Shown here: piece after piece, positions 1 through 9,455 of the stretch
Layout: each line of letters starts with the position of its first letter
How positions within the stretch are numbered: the stretch's first letter is position 1
Assembly (NCBI GenBank): GCA_949959185.1
Contig: CATLIX010000011.1
Coordinates: 1 to 64,000 of the forward strand
From: an uncultured Eubacterium sp.
Lineage (GTDB): Bacteria > Bacillota > Clostridia > Lachnospirales > Lachnospiraceae
DNA: 64,000 nt
Reading direction: 5' to 3'
Made by a program: the position numbers and the translations under genes
The notes under the pieces: model-generated
Databases searched by the model: none
What the model saw: only the letters and a program-made list of their open reading frames with translations
Told to the model about the DNA's origin: nothing

Positions 1-2035
1 CTCCTTCCGACGGATATTCATCTCCTCCCGGATGTTCCGGCTGAACCGGTTCTCCTTCCGTTCCGCCTTCTTCCGTTCCGGTTCCTTCCGATGTACCCGG
101 TTCTCCTTCGTTTCCTTCCTGGCTTTCTCCTTCCGGGTTCTCTGTTTCTTCATCCTGGAATATATTCATATAAGGAAGAATATCTGTAAATATTCTTTTT
201 GCCAGCTCTGTGGCAAGGGCGCTGCTCTGTTTCTCCAACGCCACATTTGCCTCGTCAATTACCACATAGACCAGTACCTCCGGATTTTCCACCGGAGCGA
301 ATCCGATAAAAGACACTACATATTTCTTATCGTCTCTGTTGCCTTTCTGGGCTGTCCCGGTCTTGCCTCCCATGGAATAGCCTGCAACTTTGGCGCTTTT
401 TCCGGTGCCCTCCGACACGGTTTTGTACAAATAACCTTTGATGGTATCGCTGGTCTGCCCGGACACGGTCTGTTTTAAAACAGTCTTTTCAAAAGACTGT
501 ACGGTATTTCCGTTGTCGTCCACAATTTTCTTCACCAGATGGGGCTGATAATAATAGCCCCCATTAATCAGGGAGGAAAAGGAGGATGCAAGCTGCACCA
601 TGGTTACGTTGAAATTCTGTCCGAACGCATTGGTGGCCAGAGAGGTATCATTGGTATTATCTACCGTATAAATCAGCGTATCTGTCCTGGCTTCTCCCGG
701 CAGGTCTATATTGGTGCGCAGGCCGAAATTAAAGATATTCTGATATTTGTAAAATGCCTCTTTTCCAACTTCAAAGGCCATGGCCATCATGGCGTCATTG
801 CAGGAATTCATCAGCGACTGCTCCATGGTCTGAGGCCCGTGGCCGGAACGCAACACACAATGGATTTCATGGCCGCCGATTTTCTCCATACCGTCGCAGT
901 CATACCACTCTCTTGTCTTTCCGGTCTCCAGTGCGGTAGCCACGGTAAAGGGCTTTGTGGTGGAACCCGGCTCATACGTATAGGTAATACAGTAATTCTG
1001 CCATATTTCATTCAGTTTATCCAGCTGTTGTTTTTCACTGAATCCATTGATTTCTTCTTCCGTATAATAAAGAGATAAATCTCTGGGATTATTCAAATCG
1101 TACACAAGGCTGTCCGACATGGCCAGAATTTCGCCGTTCTGGGGATTCATCACAATTACACCTGTCTGACTGCTGCCCGGACCTTCGTGTTCTTCATCCC
1201 GATGTTCTTCCTGAAATTCCGCAATCCGCTCCTGAATAATCTTCTGTATATTCAAATCCAGGGTGAGAATCAGAGTTTTTCCGTTGACAGGGTCTTTAAT
1301 GGTTTTCTCAAAATTATTGTCCGAGTTGAGAAATCCGTACTGGCGTCCGTTAATCCCGTTTAACGTGCCGTTGTAGTAATCTTCCAGGCCGCCGATTCCC
1401 TCATTCCCTGAAGTGGTAAAGCCCAGCACTTTGCTGGCCAGATTACCATAGGGATACTCTCTCTGATACTCTTTTTCAAACCATACCCCCTGTACATTGG
1501 GATTTACCTTTTTCCCTTTTTTATCTACTTTGGATTCCAGCTCCTGAAATTCCCGGATTTCTTCGTAATGAAGTTTTTTACGCAAAACAAAATAACGACT
1601 GTCTGCCTTCTCTGTCAGAGCAGCCATTACCTCTTCTTCTGTTACATCCGGAAAACACTGCAGTAACGCCTCAACCGTGGGTTCCACATATTTCTTTACT
1701 TTCTTCCTGGTTTCCAGGTCATATGTTTCTTCATTGATTAGTTTGCAGTCCAGAATCACATTGTACACATCCACGCTGCTGGCCAGTACAGTACCTTTGG
1801 AATCCAGGATTTCCCCTCGCTGAAAGGGAATACTCTGGCTCTCATAGCCCTGCTGGCTCAATACCTGCTTCTCATATTCTTCGCCTTTCACCTGCTCAAT
1901 ATAAGTTAGTCTTCCAATCAGGGCAAACAGCATTGCCATAACGCCTGAAAACATCACCAGCAGTTTCTTTTTCATTCTTCTGGAAAATTTTGCAGGTTCT
2001 TTCTTTTTTCCGGGTCTTCTCTTTCTCTCTGCCAA
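1..2035 (-). CDS. Class B penicillin-binding protein (FtsI/SpoVD family), 3' end outside window
   Basis: This is a peptidoglycan D,D-transpeptidase, probably for septum or cortex synthesis at the membrane. The minus-strand frame is open from about 2035 to the left edge. The N-terminus is basic and is followed by one membrane segment (MLFALIGRLTYIEQ). A PBP dimerisation region follows, then the transpeptidase motifs STTK (in EPGSTTKPF), SCN (in LMNSCNDAM) and KTGT (in GGKTGTAQKG). The visible C-terminal tail, about positions 1-145, is low complexity and rich in Glu, Gly, Pro and Thr. The start is either TTG at 2035, preceded by GAAGG at 9-nt spacing, or ATG at 1975; a stop codon lies just upstream of the TTG. 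The gene follows ftsL in the dcw cluster. Whether it is the vegetative FtsI or sporulation SpoVD cannot be decided here. Confidence 0.93.
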   Translation of the reverse strand, partial: MAERKRRPGKKKEPAKFSRRMKKKLLVMFSGVMAMLFALIGRLTYIEQVKGEEYEKQVLSQQGYESQSIPFQRGEILDSKGTVLASSVDVYNVILDCKLINEETYDLETRKKVKKYVEPTVEALLQCFPDVTEEEVMAALTEKADSRYFVLRKKLHYEEIREFQELESKVDKKGKKVNPNVQGVWFEKEYQREYPYGNLASKVLGFTTSGNEGIGGLEDYYNGTLNGINGRQYGFLNSDNNFEKTIKDPVNGKTLILTLDLNIQKIIQERIAEFQEEHRDEEHEGPGSSQTGVIVMNPQNGEILAMSDSLVYDLNNPRDLSLYYTEEEINGFSEKQQLDKLNEIWQNYCITYTYEPGSTTKPFTVATALETGKTREWYDCDGMEKIGGHEIHCVLRSGHGPQTMEQSLMNSCNDAMMAMAFEVGKEAFYKYQNIFNFGLRTNIDLPGEARTDTLIYTVDNTNDTSLATNAFGQNFNVTMVQLASSFSSLINGGYYYQPHLVKKIVDDNGNTVQSFEKTVLKQTVSGQTSDTIKGYLYKTVSEGTGKSAKVAGYSMGGKTGTAQKGNRDDKKYVVSFIGFAPVENPEVLVYVVIDEANVALEKQSSALATELAKRIFTDILPYMNIFQDEETENPEGESQEGNEGEPGTSEGTGTEEGGTEGEPVQPEHPGGDEYPSEG

Positions 2036-2075
2036 TAGTTCTTACCTTCTTTGCGGGTATTGGAATTCGTTACTT

Positions 2076-2612
2076 TTATTCTGCCGGAATATCCTGATAC
2101 TGATTCATATAATCCGTACTGTCTACCTCAAAATAAATAATCTGGTCTTTGGACGGATAAATCATTCCCAGTTCTCCTGTAGCCCTGTTACGGATTTCTT
2201 CCAGATTTACTGATTTGTCAATCCTCTTCTGCTCTGCATCATTGTCTGTTTTCAGATTCAGCACCTCACTCTTCAGAGACGCCACATGCCGGATTCTTCC
2301 GGTAAGTTCCGCCTGCAGATAGAGATAAACGCCGGATACTGCCACCATAATCATGGTAGCCGCTGCCAGAAACAGCACATAGCCCGGACTCATCTGAAGG
2401 GCCCGTTCCTGGTTCCTCCTGGCTGTTGCCCGCAGAGCCCGTTTCCGTTCCCGCTGTTCCCGGTCCAGCTTCTGCTGTTCCACAAACTGCTGATGGGTTT
2501 CCTCACTCCGTCTTCCTGGGTTTGGCTGTACTTTCCTTACGGTATTTCCATCTATATAGCTTACAGTTTTTTCCTTATGTGTTGCATTTCCCTGCTGCCT
2601 CACTGTTTTCAC
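2076..2612 (-). CDS. ftsL: FtsL-like cell division protein
   Basis: A bitopic septum protein of 178 residues. The N-terminal cytoplasmic part is long, charged and Arg/Glu/Gln rich. It is followed by one membrane helix around residues 78-101 ([20 protein letters not shown]) and a short extracytoplasmic coiled-coil-like segment. Sequence identity in this family is weak, so the call rests on topology and on position between rsmH and a class B PBP. The GTG start overlaps the rsmH stop (GTGA), which suggests translational coupling. A second GTG three codons downstream (2603) is better spaced from GGAG and may be the real start. The partner is expected to be a DivIC-like protein, which is not in this window. 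Confidence 0.8.
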   Translation of the reverse strand: MKTVRQQGNATHKEKTVSYIDGNTVRKVQPNPGRRSEETHQQFVEQQKLDREQRERKRALRATARRNQERALQMSPGYVLFLAAATMIMVAVSGVYLYLQAELTGRIRHVASLKSEVLNLKTDNDAEQKRIDKSVNLEEIRNRATGELGMIYPSKDQIIYFEVDSTDYMNQYQDIPAE

Positions 2613-3574
2613 TCCAATCTTTTCTGCCTGATATCCTGACGCTTTTCAAATACTCTGAGTTTTGCACTCTTTGCGCGCGGATTATACTCAATTTCTTCTT
2701 CGGATGGTAATACAGGCTTTCTGGTTACTGCCTTCCCCAACGATTCCTTCCCGCATACGCATACCGGAAAATCATCCGGACAGGTACACGGCTTTTCACT
2801 TTTCCTGAAAAAATTCTTCACAATCCGGTCTTCCAGAGAATGAAAGGTAATGACACAGATTCTCCCTCCGGGACTGAGCATGTCTGTCATGTCTCCCAGG
2901 GATTCCTCCAGTACTTCCAGTTCCCGGTTCAGTTCAATCCGAATTGCCTGAAACGTACGTTTTGCCGGATGTCCTCCGTTCATTCGTACTTTTGCCGGAA
3001 TTGCTGCTTTGATAATCTCAGTCAGCTCTCCTGTTGTCTCTATTTCTTTCCTGGATCTGGCTGCCACAATATGTTTTGCAATATTTTTGGCAAACTTATC
3101 TTCTCCATAATCACGGATTACCCGGTATAACTCCATTTCACTGTAAGTATTCACCAGTTCTCCGGCTGTAAACTGCTGCCGGTTGTCCATACGCATGTCC
3201 AGCGGCGCTTCCTCCACACGGTAAGTAAAACCGCGTTTCGGGTCGTCCAGCTGATAGGAGGACACTCCCAGATCCAGCAGAATACCATCCGCCTGTCCGA
3301 TGCCGCAGGATTCCAGAACACCCCGCATCTGACGGTAATTGCTGCGGATAATCTGTACTCTGTCTTCAAATTCCGAGAGTCTTCGGTTGGCCGCCTTTAT
3401 GGCGTCTTCATCCTGGTCAATTCCAATCAGCCTGCCCTTCGGAGACAGACGTTTGCAGATTTCATAGGCATGTCCGCCGCCGCCCAGTGTTCCATCCACA
3501 TAAATTCCGTCCGGTCTGATATTCAGATATTCAATTGTCTCTTTTAAGAGTACGGATTTGTGTTTGAATTCCAT
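2609..3574 (-). CDS. rsmH: 16S rRNA (cytosine(1402)-N(4))-methyltransferase RsmH
   Basis: Methylates N4 of C1402 in 16S rRNA using S-adenosylmethionine. The 321 residues match the usual family length. The N-terminal [13 protein letters not shown] is typical, followed by the SAM-binding motif [10 protein letters not shown] (about residues 28-37), [20 protein letters not shown] and the C-terminal [13 protein letters not shown]. The ATG is preceded by AGGAAAGGAAG. It lies 25 bp downstream of mraZ and overlaps ftsL, so it is the second gene of the mraZ operon. Confidence 0.97.
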   Translation of the reverse strand: MEFKHKSVLLKETIEYLNIRPDGIYVDGTLGGGGHAYEICKRLSPKGRLIGIDQDEDAIKAANRRLSEFEDRVQIIRSNYRQMRGVLESCGIGQADGILLDLGVSSYQLDDPKRGFTYRVEEAPLDMRMDNRQQFTAGELVNTYSEMELYRVIRDYGEDKFAKNIAKHIVAARSRKEIETTGELTEIIKAAIPAKVRMNGGHPAKRTFQAIRIELNRELEVLEESLGDMTDMLSPGGRICVITFHSLEDRIVKNFFRKSEKPCTCPDDFPVCVCGKESLGKAVTRKPVLPSEEEIEYNPRAKSAKLRVFEKRQDIRQKRLE

Positions 3575-3599
3575 GGGCTTCCTTTCCTGACGGTCGGGA

Positions 3600-4031
3600 T
3601 TAAAGGTTGAGTCCCAGGCCTGCCATATGCTCTGCTATTTCTCCCACATCGTCATATTCATTGTTCTCCTGCCATCTGTCTTTGCTCCAGATTTCGATAT
3701 GATTCAAAACGCCTGCCAGAACAACCTCTTTCTCAATTCCGGCAAATTCTCTTAAAACTGCCGGAAGAAGTACGCGCCCCTGCCTGTCCACTTCACAGCT
3801 TGCTGCGCCTGCAAAGAAGAACCTTGCAAATTTACGGGCTTCTTTGGAGAACTGTGATACTTCCCTGAACTTTTCTTCGATGAGTTTCCATTCTTCCCCG
3901 GAATACACGAATAAGCATCCGTCCAGTCCCTTTGTCACTACAAATTCATCTCCAAGCAATTCTCTGAATTTGGACGGGACTATCAGTCTGCCCTTTGCAT
4001 CCACTGTGTGATTGTATTCACCCATGAACAT
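3600..4031 (-). CDS. mraZ: Transcriptional regulator / division protein MraZ
   Basis: MraZ is an AbrB-fold DNA-binding protein that represses its own dcw promoter. The 143 residues carry the two family motifs: [20 protein letters not shown] at the N-terminus, and a second half repeat with [21 protein letters not shown] chose ATG at 4031 (MFMGEYNH) because AGAAGGTG sits 6 nt upstream; the in-frame GTG at 4040 is part of that ribosome binding site. First gene of the cluster, directly downstream of the boxes at 4099-4145. Confidence 0.97.
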   Translation of the reverse strand: MFMGEYNHTVDAKGRLIVPSKFRELLGDEFVVTKGLDGCLFVYSGEEWKLIEEKFREVSQFSKEARKFARFFFAGAASCEVDRQGRVLLPAVLREFAGIEKEVVLAGVLNHIEIWSKDRWQENNEYDDVGEIAEHMAGLGLNL

Positions 4032-4098
4032 AGAAATCACCTTCTGACAGTCAGGTTCGGGCGGTTTGTCGTTTCATGGGACTTTTCCACATTTTTAT

Positions 4099-4145
4099 CC
4101 ACTTATCCACCACTTAACGCCCTTTTCTACCACTTCTCTCCACTT
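4099..4145 (-). promoter_or_regulatory. MraZ-binding repeat array (operator)
   Basis: Read on the minus strand, AAGTGG occurs at 4140-4145, 4130-4135, 4110-4115 and 4099-4104, with a degenerate copy (AAAGGG) at 4120-4125. Spacing is 10, 10, 10 and 11 bp, one turn of DNA. Tandem GTGG-type boxes ahead of mraZ are the known MraZ target. Here they lie just downstream of the promoter, so binding would block initiation or early elongation. Confidence 0.82.
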
Positions 4146-4152
4146 TTATTCC

Positions 4153-4181
4153 ATTCTAGCCCATCACAGGGAAAAAAGCAA
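4153..4181 (-). promoter_or_regulatory. Sigma-A promoter of mraZ operon
   Basis: On the minus strand TTGCTT (4181-4176) is separated by exactly 17 nt from TAGAAT (4158-4153). It lies about 120 nt upstream of the mraZ start, with the MraZ boxes in between. Confidence 0.72.
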
Positions 4182-4270
4182 TAGAAAATTTCCGTGCCCG
4201 AAGGAGTCCCGGAAGGGAAAATCCCTCTGAAAACCTTTAAAATAAAGGGAAAATAAAGAATTTGCCAACT

Positions 4271-4314
4271 AAAAAAACAGGGAAAGAAAATAAAACTTCA
4301 TTTTCTTTCCCTGT
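4271..4314 (-). terminator. Rho-independent terminator of the chemoreceptor gene
   Basis: A perfect 15-bp stem (ACAGGGAAAGAAAAT and its complement) with an 8-nt loop at 4277-4314 is followed on the minus strand by seven T residues (4277-4271). It lies 18 bp after the stop of the gene at 4332-5693 and insulates the mraZ promoter. Confidence 0.9.
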
Positions 4315-4331
4315 ATGTATTCCCGCAGCAA

Positions 4332-5693
4332 TTAACTTTCTGCAATCCGCTGTATCTTTTCCATATCGGATATCAGTTCTCTGGAATATTCTTCCGCTTC
4401 TCTGCAAATCTGCTCCGCTCTGGCATAATCTTCATTAAACAGCGCCTGTATGGCATCTGAGCCGAATCCATGGAATTTCTGATGCTTCTCTCCAAGGGCG
4501 TCCCAAATCTCCCGTACTTCCGGTATATCCGGTGTGATGGAGTAATAAAAGTGTCCAAACCCACATTTGGAGGAATCCAGCTGCAGAGGCACAATCACCC
4601 GCTCGGATACCATTTTCTTAAGGTTGGTAATCCAGGTTCTGTGAGCGGTAATGGCTGTCTGAATATAATCGGCAAACTCCCGGTTCTCCAGATGAAAGAA
4701 TGCGTCTTCAGCCATCCTGCCCATCTGTTTCACCGCATCATCGAGGGTAGATTCAATCTCTACCACCGGCTCGGTGGCCTTCATCAGTTCTTTTCCAATC
4801 TCCTGCATGAAGTCCGTACTGTTTCTTAACTGATTCTCCATTTCCGCCATGGTGCTGCTGATTTCTTCACTGACTGCCGCCAGAGAAGTGACGGATTCGC
4901 TGACCTGCGACACACGATTCTGATTCTCTTCATTAATTTCCCATACGTTTCCAATCTTCTCTGTCATGGTTCCAAGGGCTTCTATGGTGTTGGTGGTACT
5001 GCCGGCACTCTTTCTGGACGCTCCCCGAATTCCTTCCACAAACTCTCCCATATCTCCTGTCAGCTTCTGGGTCTGTTCGGCCAGAGCACGGATTTCATCT
5101 GCCACCACTGCAAATCCCCTGCCGAATTTGCCTGCTCTCGCGGCCTCAATGGAAGCATTCAGAGCCAGCAGGTTCGTCTGCATGGAAATCGCTTCTATTC
5201 CTGCAATTACTTCGTTCATATTATTGATAACTTCCAGCAGATCATCCATATCCCTGCGCATTTCCCTGGAAATCTCAATGGCATTGCTGGAAAGGTCCCG
5301 GATGGAGGTCAGTTCCGCCTGCCCTTCTTCAATCTTCCGATATACTTCTTCCATATCTTCCGAAACCCGTATAATCGTATTCGTCAGTTCTTCCAGAGAA
5401 TTATGCCCTTCCGCTGTGCCCTGTCCGGCGGAAGCTCCGAAAATAACTTCGGTAGCCTTCGCAACATTCCGGGAAATTTCCAGAATCTTATCAGTCTCAT
5501 GCTGCATGGTCAGATCGAGGGAACTGATCTGCATCACCGCACGGATATTTTTCCTGAGAACATCTGAAAACTGTTCTCTTCCGCTGACCAGACGCTGATA
5601 AATCTCACTCAGCTCCGGTTCACTGGAATAGTCGGCATTTTTTAATTCTGCAACTGATTTTACGAGCTTTCTTTTTGTCTTTCCAATTCCCAT
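4332..5693 (-). CDS. Soluble methyl-accepting chemotaxis-type protein with C-terminal CZB domain
   Basis: A 453-residue cytoplasmic chemoreceptor-like protein without membrane segments. Residues about 80-330 form the MCP signalling coiled coil, with the conserved hairpin region [16 protein letters not shown] that contacts CheA and CheW. Roughly residues 345-440 look like a chemoreceptor zinc-binding (CZB) domain, with candidate zinc ligands in [15 protein letters not shown] and EKHQKFH (three His, one Cys). In characterised proteins CZB senses zinc or hypochlorite. No che or flagellar genes are visible here, so the partner is unknown. The gene is monocistronic, with its own terminator. Confidence 0.9.
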   Translation of the reverse strand: MGIGKTKRKLVKSVAELKNADYSSEPELSEIYQRLVSGREQFSDVLRKNIRAVMQISSLDLTMQHETDKILEISRNVAKATEVIFGASAGQGTAEGHNSLEELTNTIIRVSEDMEEVYRKIEEGQAELTSIRDLSSNAIEISREMRRDMDDLLEVINNMNEVIAGIEAISMQTNLLALNASIEAARAGKFGRGFAVVADEIRALAEQTQKLTGDMGEFVEGIRGASRKSAGSTTNTIEALGTMTEKIGNVWEINEENQNRVSQVSESVTSLAAVSEEISSTMAEMENQLRNSTDFMQEIGKELMKATEPVVEIESTLDDAVKQMGRMAEDAFFHLENREFADYIQTAITAHRTWITNLKKMVSERVIVPLQLDSSKCGFGHFYYSITPDIPEVREIWDALGEKHQKFHGFGSDAIQALFNEDYARAEQICREAEEYSRELISDMEKIQRIAES

Positions 5694-5810
5694 ATTCCTG
5701 TCCTCATTTTCTTAATTATCCTACTTCATATTCTTTATCATATTTCGTCATATGTCAATATTTTTTTGATTTTTTATGACAATTTCCTGTGACAATTTGT
5801 CCCGCACAGC

Positions 5811-5835
5811 AAAAGGGCCGGTACGTCCCCGGCCC
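5811..5835 (-). terminator. Terminator after the Spo0E-like gene
   Basis: A GC-rich stem (GGGCCGG / CCGGCCC, 5815-5835) is followed on the minus strand by TTTT (5814-5811). It lies about 70 bp downstream of the small ORF ending at 5903. The T-run is short. Confidence 0.55.
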
Positions 5836-5902
5836 TGCTGCCCATTCTCCTCGAATGGCGCCGGCTGCTGCCGGCATTTCCATATTCTGTTGTCCCCCTG
5901 AT

Positions 5903-6079
5903 TCAGCTGTAGCTCAACAGCCGAATTTTCTCTTCGTATTGCATGTAGTCTTCAATGAGTGCGTCAAGCCGCACGCTCACCTGATAACATTCCGGCGCCC
6001 ACTCATTGCCCTGGACGGCTACATCCAATTCCTTTCGTACAATTTCGATCTCTCTCTTTAGCTCCGATAGATGGTTCAT
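5903..6079 (-). CDS. Spo0E-like aspartyl-phosphate phosphatase family small protein
   Basis: A 58-residue ORF starting MNHLSELKREIEIVRKELD. It has an AGGAG ribosome binding site 9 nt before the ATG. The C-terminal half, SVRLDALIEDYMQYEEKI, resembles the Spo0E family signature (S-x-x-L-D-x-L-I-x-x-Y) in a helical hairpin. Spo0E proteins dephosphorylate Spo0A~P and delay sporulation. The canonical SQELD core is only partly kept (SVRLD), so this may be a divergent member. The gene appears monocistronic. Confidence 0.68.
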   Translation of the reverse strand: MNHLSELKREIEIVRKELDVAVQGNEWAPECYQVSVRLDALIEDYMQYEEKIRLLSYS

Positions 6080-6205
6080 CTTCTATAGCTCCTCTTTCCC
6101 CTTCTCTATTGTATTATGTTCACGGGAAAAAAGCAAACTAAAATCGTCATTTTTTTACAGGACATTTCGACACGAACTGCTTTTATTCGACATATCTCCT
6201 GTTTT

Positions 6206-6808
6206 CTAACTGGCTGCGGGCAGTACGCAGGGGATTTCGTCCCCTTTAATCAGCCGGAGAACCGCCGCCACCACCTGATGGCACAGCAGTACGATATGAA
6301 GACAGTCTTCTTCGACAGAATTCTTCCGCTTCACATAAATTTCGTGAGCATTCTGAATAAATCTGCAAATGTCTCCCGTACTGTTCAGGCAGCTGACAGA
6401 CGCATGAATCCATGCACTGTTCCGTTCTGCCTCTCCACTTTGAATATATTCTTTCAGGCCTTTTTTCAGCTGTTCCTCATAAATGCAGTGGTCCCGCAAG
6501 GTTCCGGGGTAGTGGGGATTGTGGGGAAAGGTAAAGTAATCCGCAATGTAATGAATGACTTCTCCCAGATTCCGGTAAAATACCCGCATGTTTATCTGAT
6601 CTTTCCGCTGTCTCTCCACCAGTTCTTCCAGATTATGCTGTACCTTTGGAAACGTTCCTTCCATTTCATGCTTTACCGTAATAAAAGACGGTTTGCAGTC
6701 CGGCAGGATACTGCCCAGATAAAATGCTTTTTTATGTTTCATCAGCTCCTGTTCTTCCAGACTGTCTACAATATATTTCGCCAGTGATATATGAGATTTC
6801 TTTCTCAT
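6206..6808 (-). CDS. Zinc-dependent phospholipase C-like protein
   Basis: About 200 residues, related to the zinc phospholipase C / S1-P1 nuclease fold. The N-terminus RKKSHISLAKYIVDSL is followed by AFYLGSILPDCKPSF, VKHEMEG and GEVIHYIADYFTFPHN, giving the expected string of His and Asp metal ligands. No signal peptide is visible, so it is probably cytoplasmic and its substrate is not known. I chose ATG at 6808, which has GGAGG six nt upstream, over an in-frame start at 6859. Confidence 0.82.
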   Translation of the reverse strand: MRKKSHISLAKYIVDSLEEQELMKHKKAFYLGSILPDCKPSFITVKHEMEGTFPKVQHNLEELVERQRKDQINMRVFYRNLGEVIHYIADYFTFPHNPHYPGTLRDHCIYEEQLKKGLKEYIQSGEAERNSAWIHASVSCLNSTGDICRFIQNAHEIYVKRKNSVEEDCLHIVLLCHQVVAAVLRLIKGDEIPCVLPAAS

Positions 6809-7008
6809 TTCTGTCCTCCATAAAGCAAATCTGTTATCTTCCTCCGGCAGGCCCTGCATTTCTCCTGAGTTTAAAACAGGAAGAAGAATTCTGAATTTTT
6901 CGCTCCAGACTTATTCTACTTCCTGCTTTTCCATATTACAAGTATTTTTTCAAAATTTAATAAATTATTAAACAGTCTGACATGAGGAGGAGCCCACGCA
7001 ACCGTTCG

Positions 7009-7329
7009 TTATCTGCAATGGCAGTCAAAGCTGGCACATTCCGTTTCTCCGCAGCTGCAGGCGTTGCTTCCTGCAATCCCGATTTCTTTTGCATTACACT
7101 GGCAGTTCTCATTAAAATCACAGTTGGTTGCCTGGCATCTTACGCTGATGTCTTTGCTGGGGCTGCCTGTCACTGCATTTGTCATGCTGTCCGTTCTCTC
7201 CCGAAAACTTTCACAGCAGGTTTCATTTGGTCTGGAAGCATCACGTCCGCCAATGGTGATATCTCCTTTGGAACAGAGATGTTCCTCGTTGTACATACAG
7301 TTTTTTACAGAACATTTTAACTGAGTCAT
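7009..7329 (-). CDS. Cysteine-rich protein with two DUF1540 domains
   Basis: A 106-residue protein with two tandem copies of the DUF1540 pattern: LKCSVKNCMYNEEHLCSKGDI with a later CCESF, and VRCQATNCDFNENCQCNAKEI with CASF. The regularly spaced Cys residues suggest bound metal. The function of the family is unknown; it is common in spore-forming clostridia. It lies alone between the phospholipase-like gene and thrS. Confidence 0.85.
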   Translation of the reverse strand: MTQLKCSVKNCMYNEEHLCSKGDITIGGRDASRPNETCCESFRERTDSMTNAVTGSPSKDISVRCQATNCDFNENCQCNAKEIGIAGSNACSCGETECASFDCHCR

Positions 7330-7462
7330 TTTAAATCTCCTTTCTTACTCACAACAATCCTGCGAATCTGGTGTCCAGGCTCAGTATCCGCTGTATTAGT
7401 ATTGGAAAATTCAAAATGATTTATACATTGTCTGCTGTTTAAAAGTTATCCGGCCGGCATTT

Positions 7463-9433
7463 TTATTTTTTCTGTTCTTCTGCCATTTCTTCTTTCCGAA
7501 TTTCTTTTGTACGGATTTCCCGGCAAATCTGGCTGATGAAATCTCCCAGAGGCTTCACGCCTTCATCCCCCGCAAAACGGCTGCGGACAGATACGGTCCC
7601 GTCTGCTTCTTCCTGCTGTCCCACTACCAGCATATAGGGAACTTTTTCCAGCCTGCTCTCCCGGATTTTGTAACCGATTTTCTCAGAACGGTTGTCTGTG
7701 GTACACAGAATGCCATTTGCCTTTAATTCTTTTTCCACTGCTGCCGCATATGCTTCATATTTGTCAGAAATCGGCAGCACTCTCACCTGTTCCGGGCACA
7801 GCCAGGTGGGGAATTTGCCGGCATATTTTTCAATAAGCCATGCCAGCGTCCGCTCATAGCAGCCCATGGAGGTTCTGTGAATGATACAGGGACGGACTTT
7901 ATCCCCGTTCTGGTCAATATAATACATGTCAAACTGCTCTGCCAGCAATGCATCCCACTGAATGGTAATCATGGTATCTTCCTTGCCGTAGACATTTCTG
8001 GCATTGATGTCGATTTTCGGCCCGTAAAATGCTGCTTCTCCCACATCCTCCGTATATTTTATGCCCAGTTCATTCATAATATCACGCATATGCTGCTGGG
8101 TTTCTTCCCAGACTTCCGGCTCGCCGATATATTTCTCCTGGTTTTCCGGGTCCCATTTGGACAGGTGGTATGTCACATCTTCTTCCACACCCAGCACGGA
8201 CAGACAGTGTTTTGCCAATGCAATACAGTTCTTAAATTCTGCCACCATCTGGTCCGGTCTTACAATCAGATGGCCCTCGGAAATGGTGAACTGGCGGACA
8301 CGGGTCAGCCCGTGCATTTCTCCGGAATCCTCGTTACGGAACAAAGTGGAGGTCTCTCCGTAACGCAGGGGCAGGTCACGGTAGGAATGCTGTTCTGCCT
8401 TGTATACATAATACTGGAACGGACAGGTCATGGGACGCAGAGCCAGCACTTCTTTGTCTTTTTCTTCTTCTCCCAGTACAAACATCCCATCGGTATAGTG
8501 GTCCCAGTGGCCGGAAATCTTATATAAATCAGATTTTGCCATCAGCGGAGTTTTGGTACGGATATAGCCCCACTCATTGTCCTCCAGATCCTCAATCCAC
8601 CGCTGCATGGTCTGGACAATTTTGGCTCCCTTCGGCATTAACAGTGGCAGGCCCTGGCCAATCACGTCCACGGTGGTAAACAGCTTCATCTCCCGGCCCA
8701 GTTTATTGTGATCCCGTTTCTTAATATCCTCCAGATGTTCCAGATAAGCGTTCAGCTCCTCTTTTGTGGCAAAGGCAGTGCCGTAAATCCTCTGAAGCTG
8801 GGCCTTATCGGAATCTCCTCTCCAGTATGCCATGGAGGAGGAAATCAGCTTAAATGCCTTAATGGGTTTAGTGCTCATCAGATGGGGGCCGGCGCATAAA
8901 TCTGTAAATCCTTCCCCCTGCTTATAAAAGGAAATCTCCGCATCCTCCGGCAAATCCTCAATCAGTTCCACCTTGTAGGGTTCTTCTTTTTCTTTCATAA
9001 ACTGAATGGCTTCCGCCCTGGGAAGGGTGAATTTCTCCAGCCGGTTTCCTGCTTTGATAATTTTCTTCATTTCTTTTTCCAGATTGTCCAGATCCTCTCT
9101 GGAAAAGGGCTCCGCCTCGAAATCATAGTAGAATCCTTCGTCTATGGAAGGGCCGATAGCCAGTTTCGCATTGGGAAATAAATGTTTGACAGCTTCCGCA
9201 AGAACATGGGAACAGGTGTGGCGGACCGTGCGGATTCCTTCCGCATCTTTCTGAGTTAAAATATTCAGCTCACAGTCTCTGTCAATGACAGTCCGCAGGT
9301 CAACGGTCGTTCCGTCCACTTCCCCGGCGCAGGCCATTCTGGCCAGTCCTTCGCTGATATCCAGGGCTATGTCATACACACTTTTTTCTTCACTGTATTC
9401 CTTTACGGAACCATCTTTTAATGTGATTTTCAT
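7463..9433 (-). CDS. thrS: Threonyl-tRNA synthetase
   Basis: Charges tRNA-Thr in the cytoplasm. The 656 residues carry an N-terminal TGS domain (MKITLKDGSVKEYSE), the second additional editing domain with HTCSHVLAEAVKHLF, the class II catalytic core (PMTCPFQYYVYK, RIYGTAFATKEEL, HRTSMGCYERTLAWLIEKY), and a C-terminal anticodon-binding domain. It is expressed behind a T-box leader and after a small membrane protein gene 22 bp upstream, so the two are probably co-induced by threonine starvation. Confidence 0.98.
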   Translation of the reverse strand: MKITLKDGSVKEYSEEKSVYDIALDISEGLARMACAGEVDGTTVDLRTVIDRDCELNILTQKDAEGIRTVRHTCSHVLAEAVKHLFPNAKLAIGPSIDEGFYYDFEAEPFSREDLDNLEKEMKKIIKAGNRLEKFTLPRAEAIQFMKEKEEPYKVELIEDLPEDAEISFYKQGEGFTDLCAGPHLMSTKPIKAFKLISSSMAYWRGDSDKAQLQRIYGTAFATKEELNAYLEHLEDIKKRDHNKLGREMKLFTTVDVIGQGLPLLMPKGAKIVQTMQRWIEDLEDNEWGYIRTKTPLMAKSDLYKISGHWDHYTDGMFVLGEEEKDKEVLALRPMTCPFQYYVYKAEQHSYRDLPLRYGETSTLFRNEDSGEMHGLTRVRQFTISEGHLIVRPDQMVAEFKNCIALAKHCLSVLGVEEDVTYHLSKWDPENQEKYIGEPEVWEETQQHMRDIMNELGIKYTEDVGEAAFYGPKIDINARNVYGKEDTMITIQWDALLAEQFDMYYIDQNGDKVRPCIIHRTSMGCYERTLAWLIEKYAGKFPTWLCPEQVRVLPISDKYEAYAAAVEKELKANGILCTTDNRSEKIGYKIRESRLEKVPYMLVVGQQEEADGTVSVRSRFAGDEGVKPLGDFISQICREIRTKEIRKEEMAEEQKK

Positions 9434-9455
9434 ATTCTGTATTCTCCTTTGTCAT

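Noticed and set aside
32..478. Plus-strand open frame at the left edge, plus others at 539-1078 and 754-939
   Set aside because: They are antisense to the PBP, whose transpeptidase motifs and frame are clear on the minus strand.
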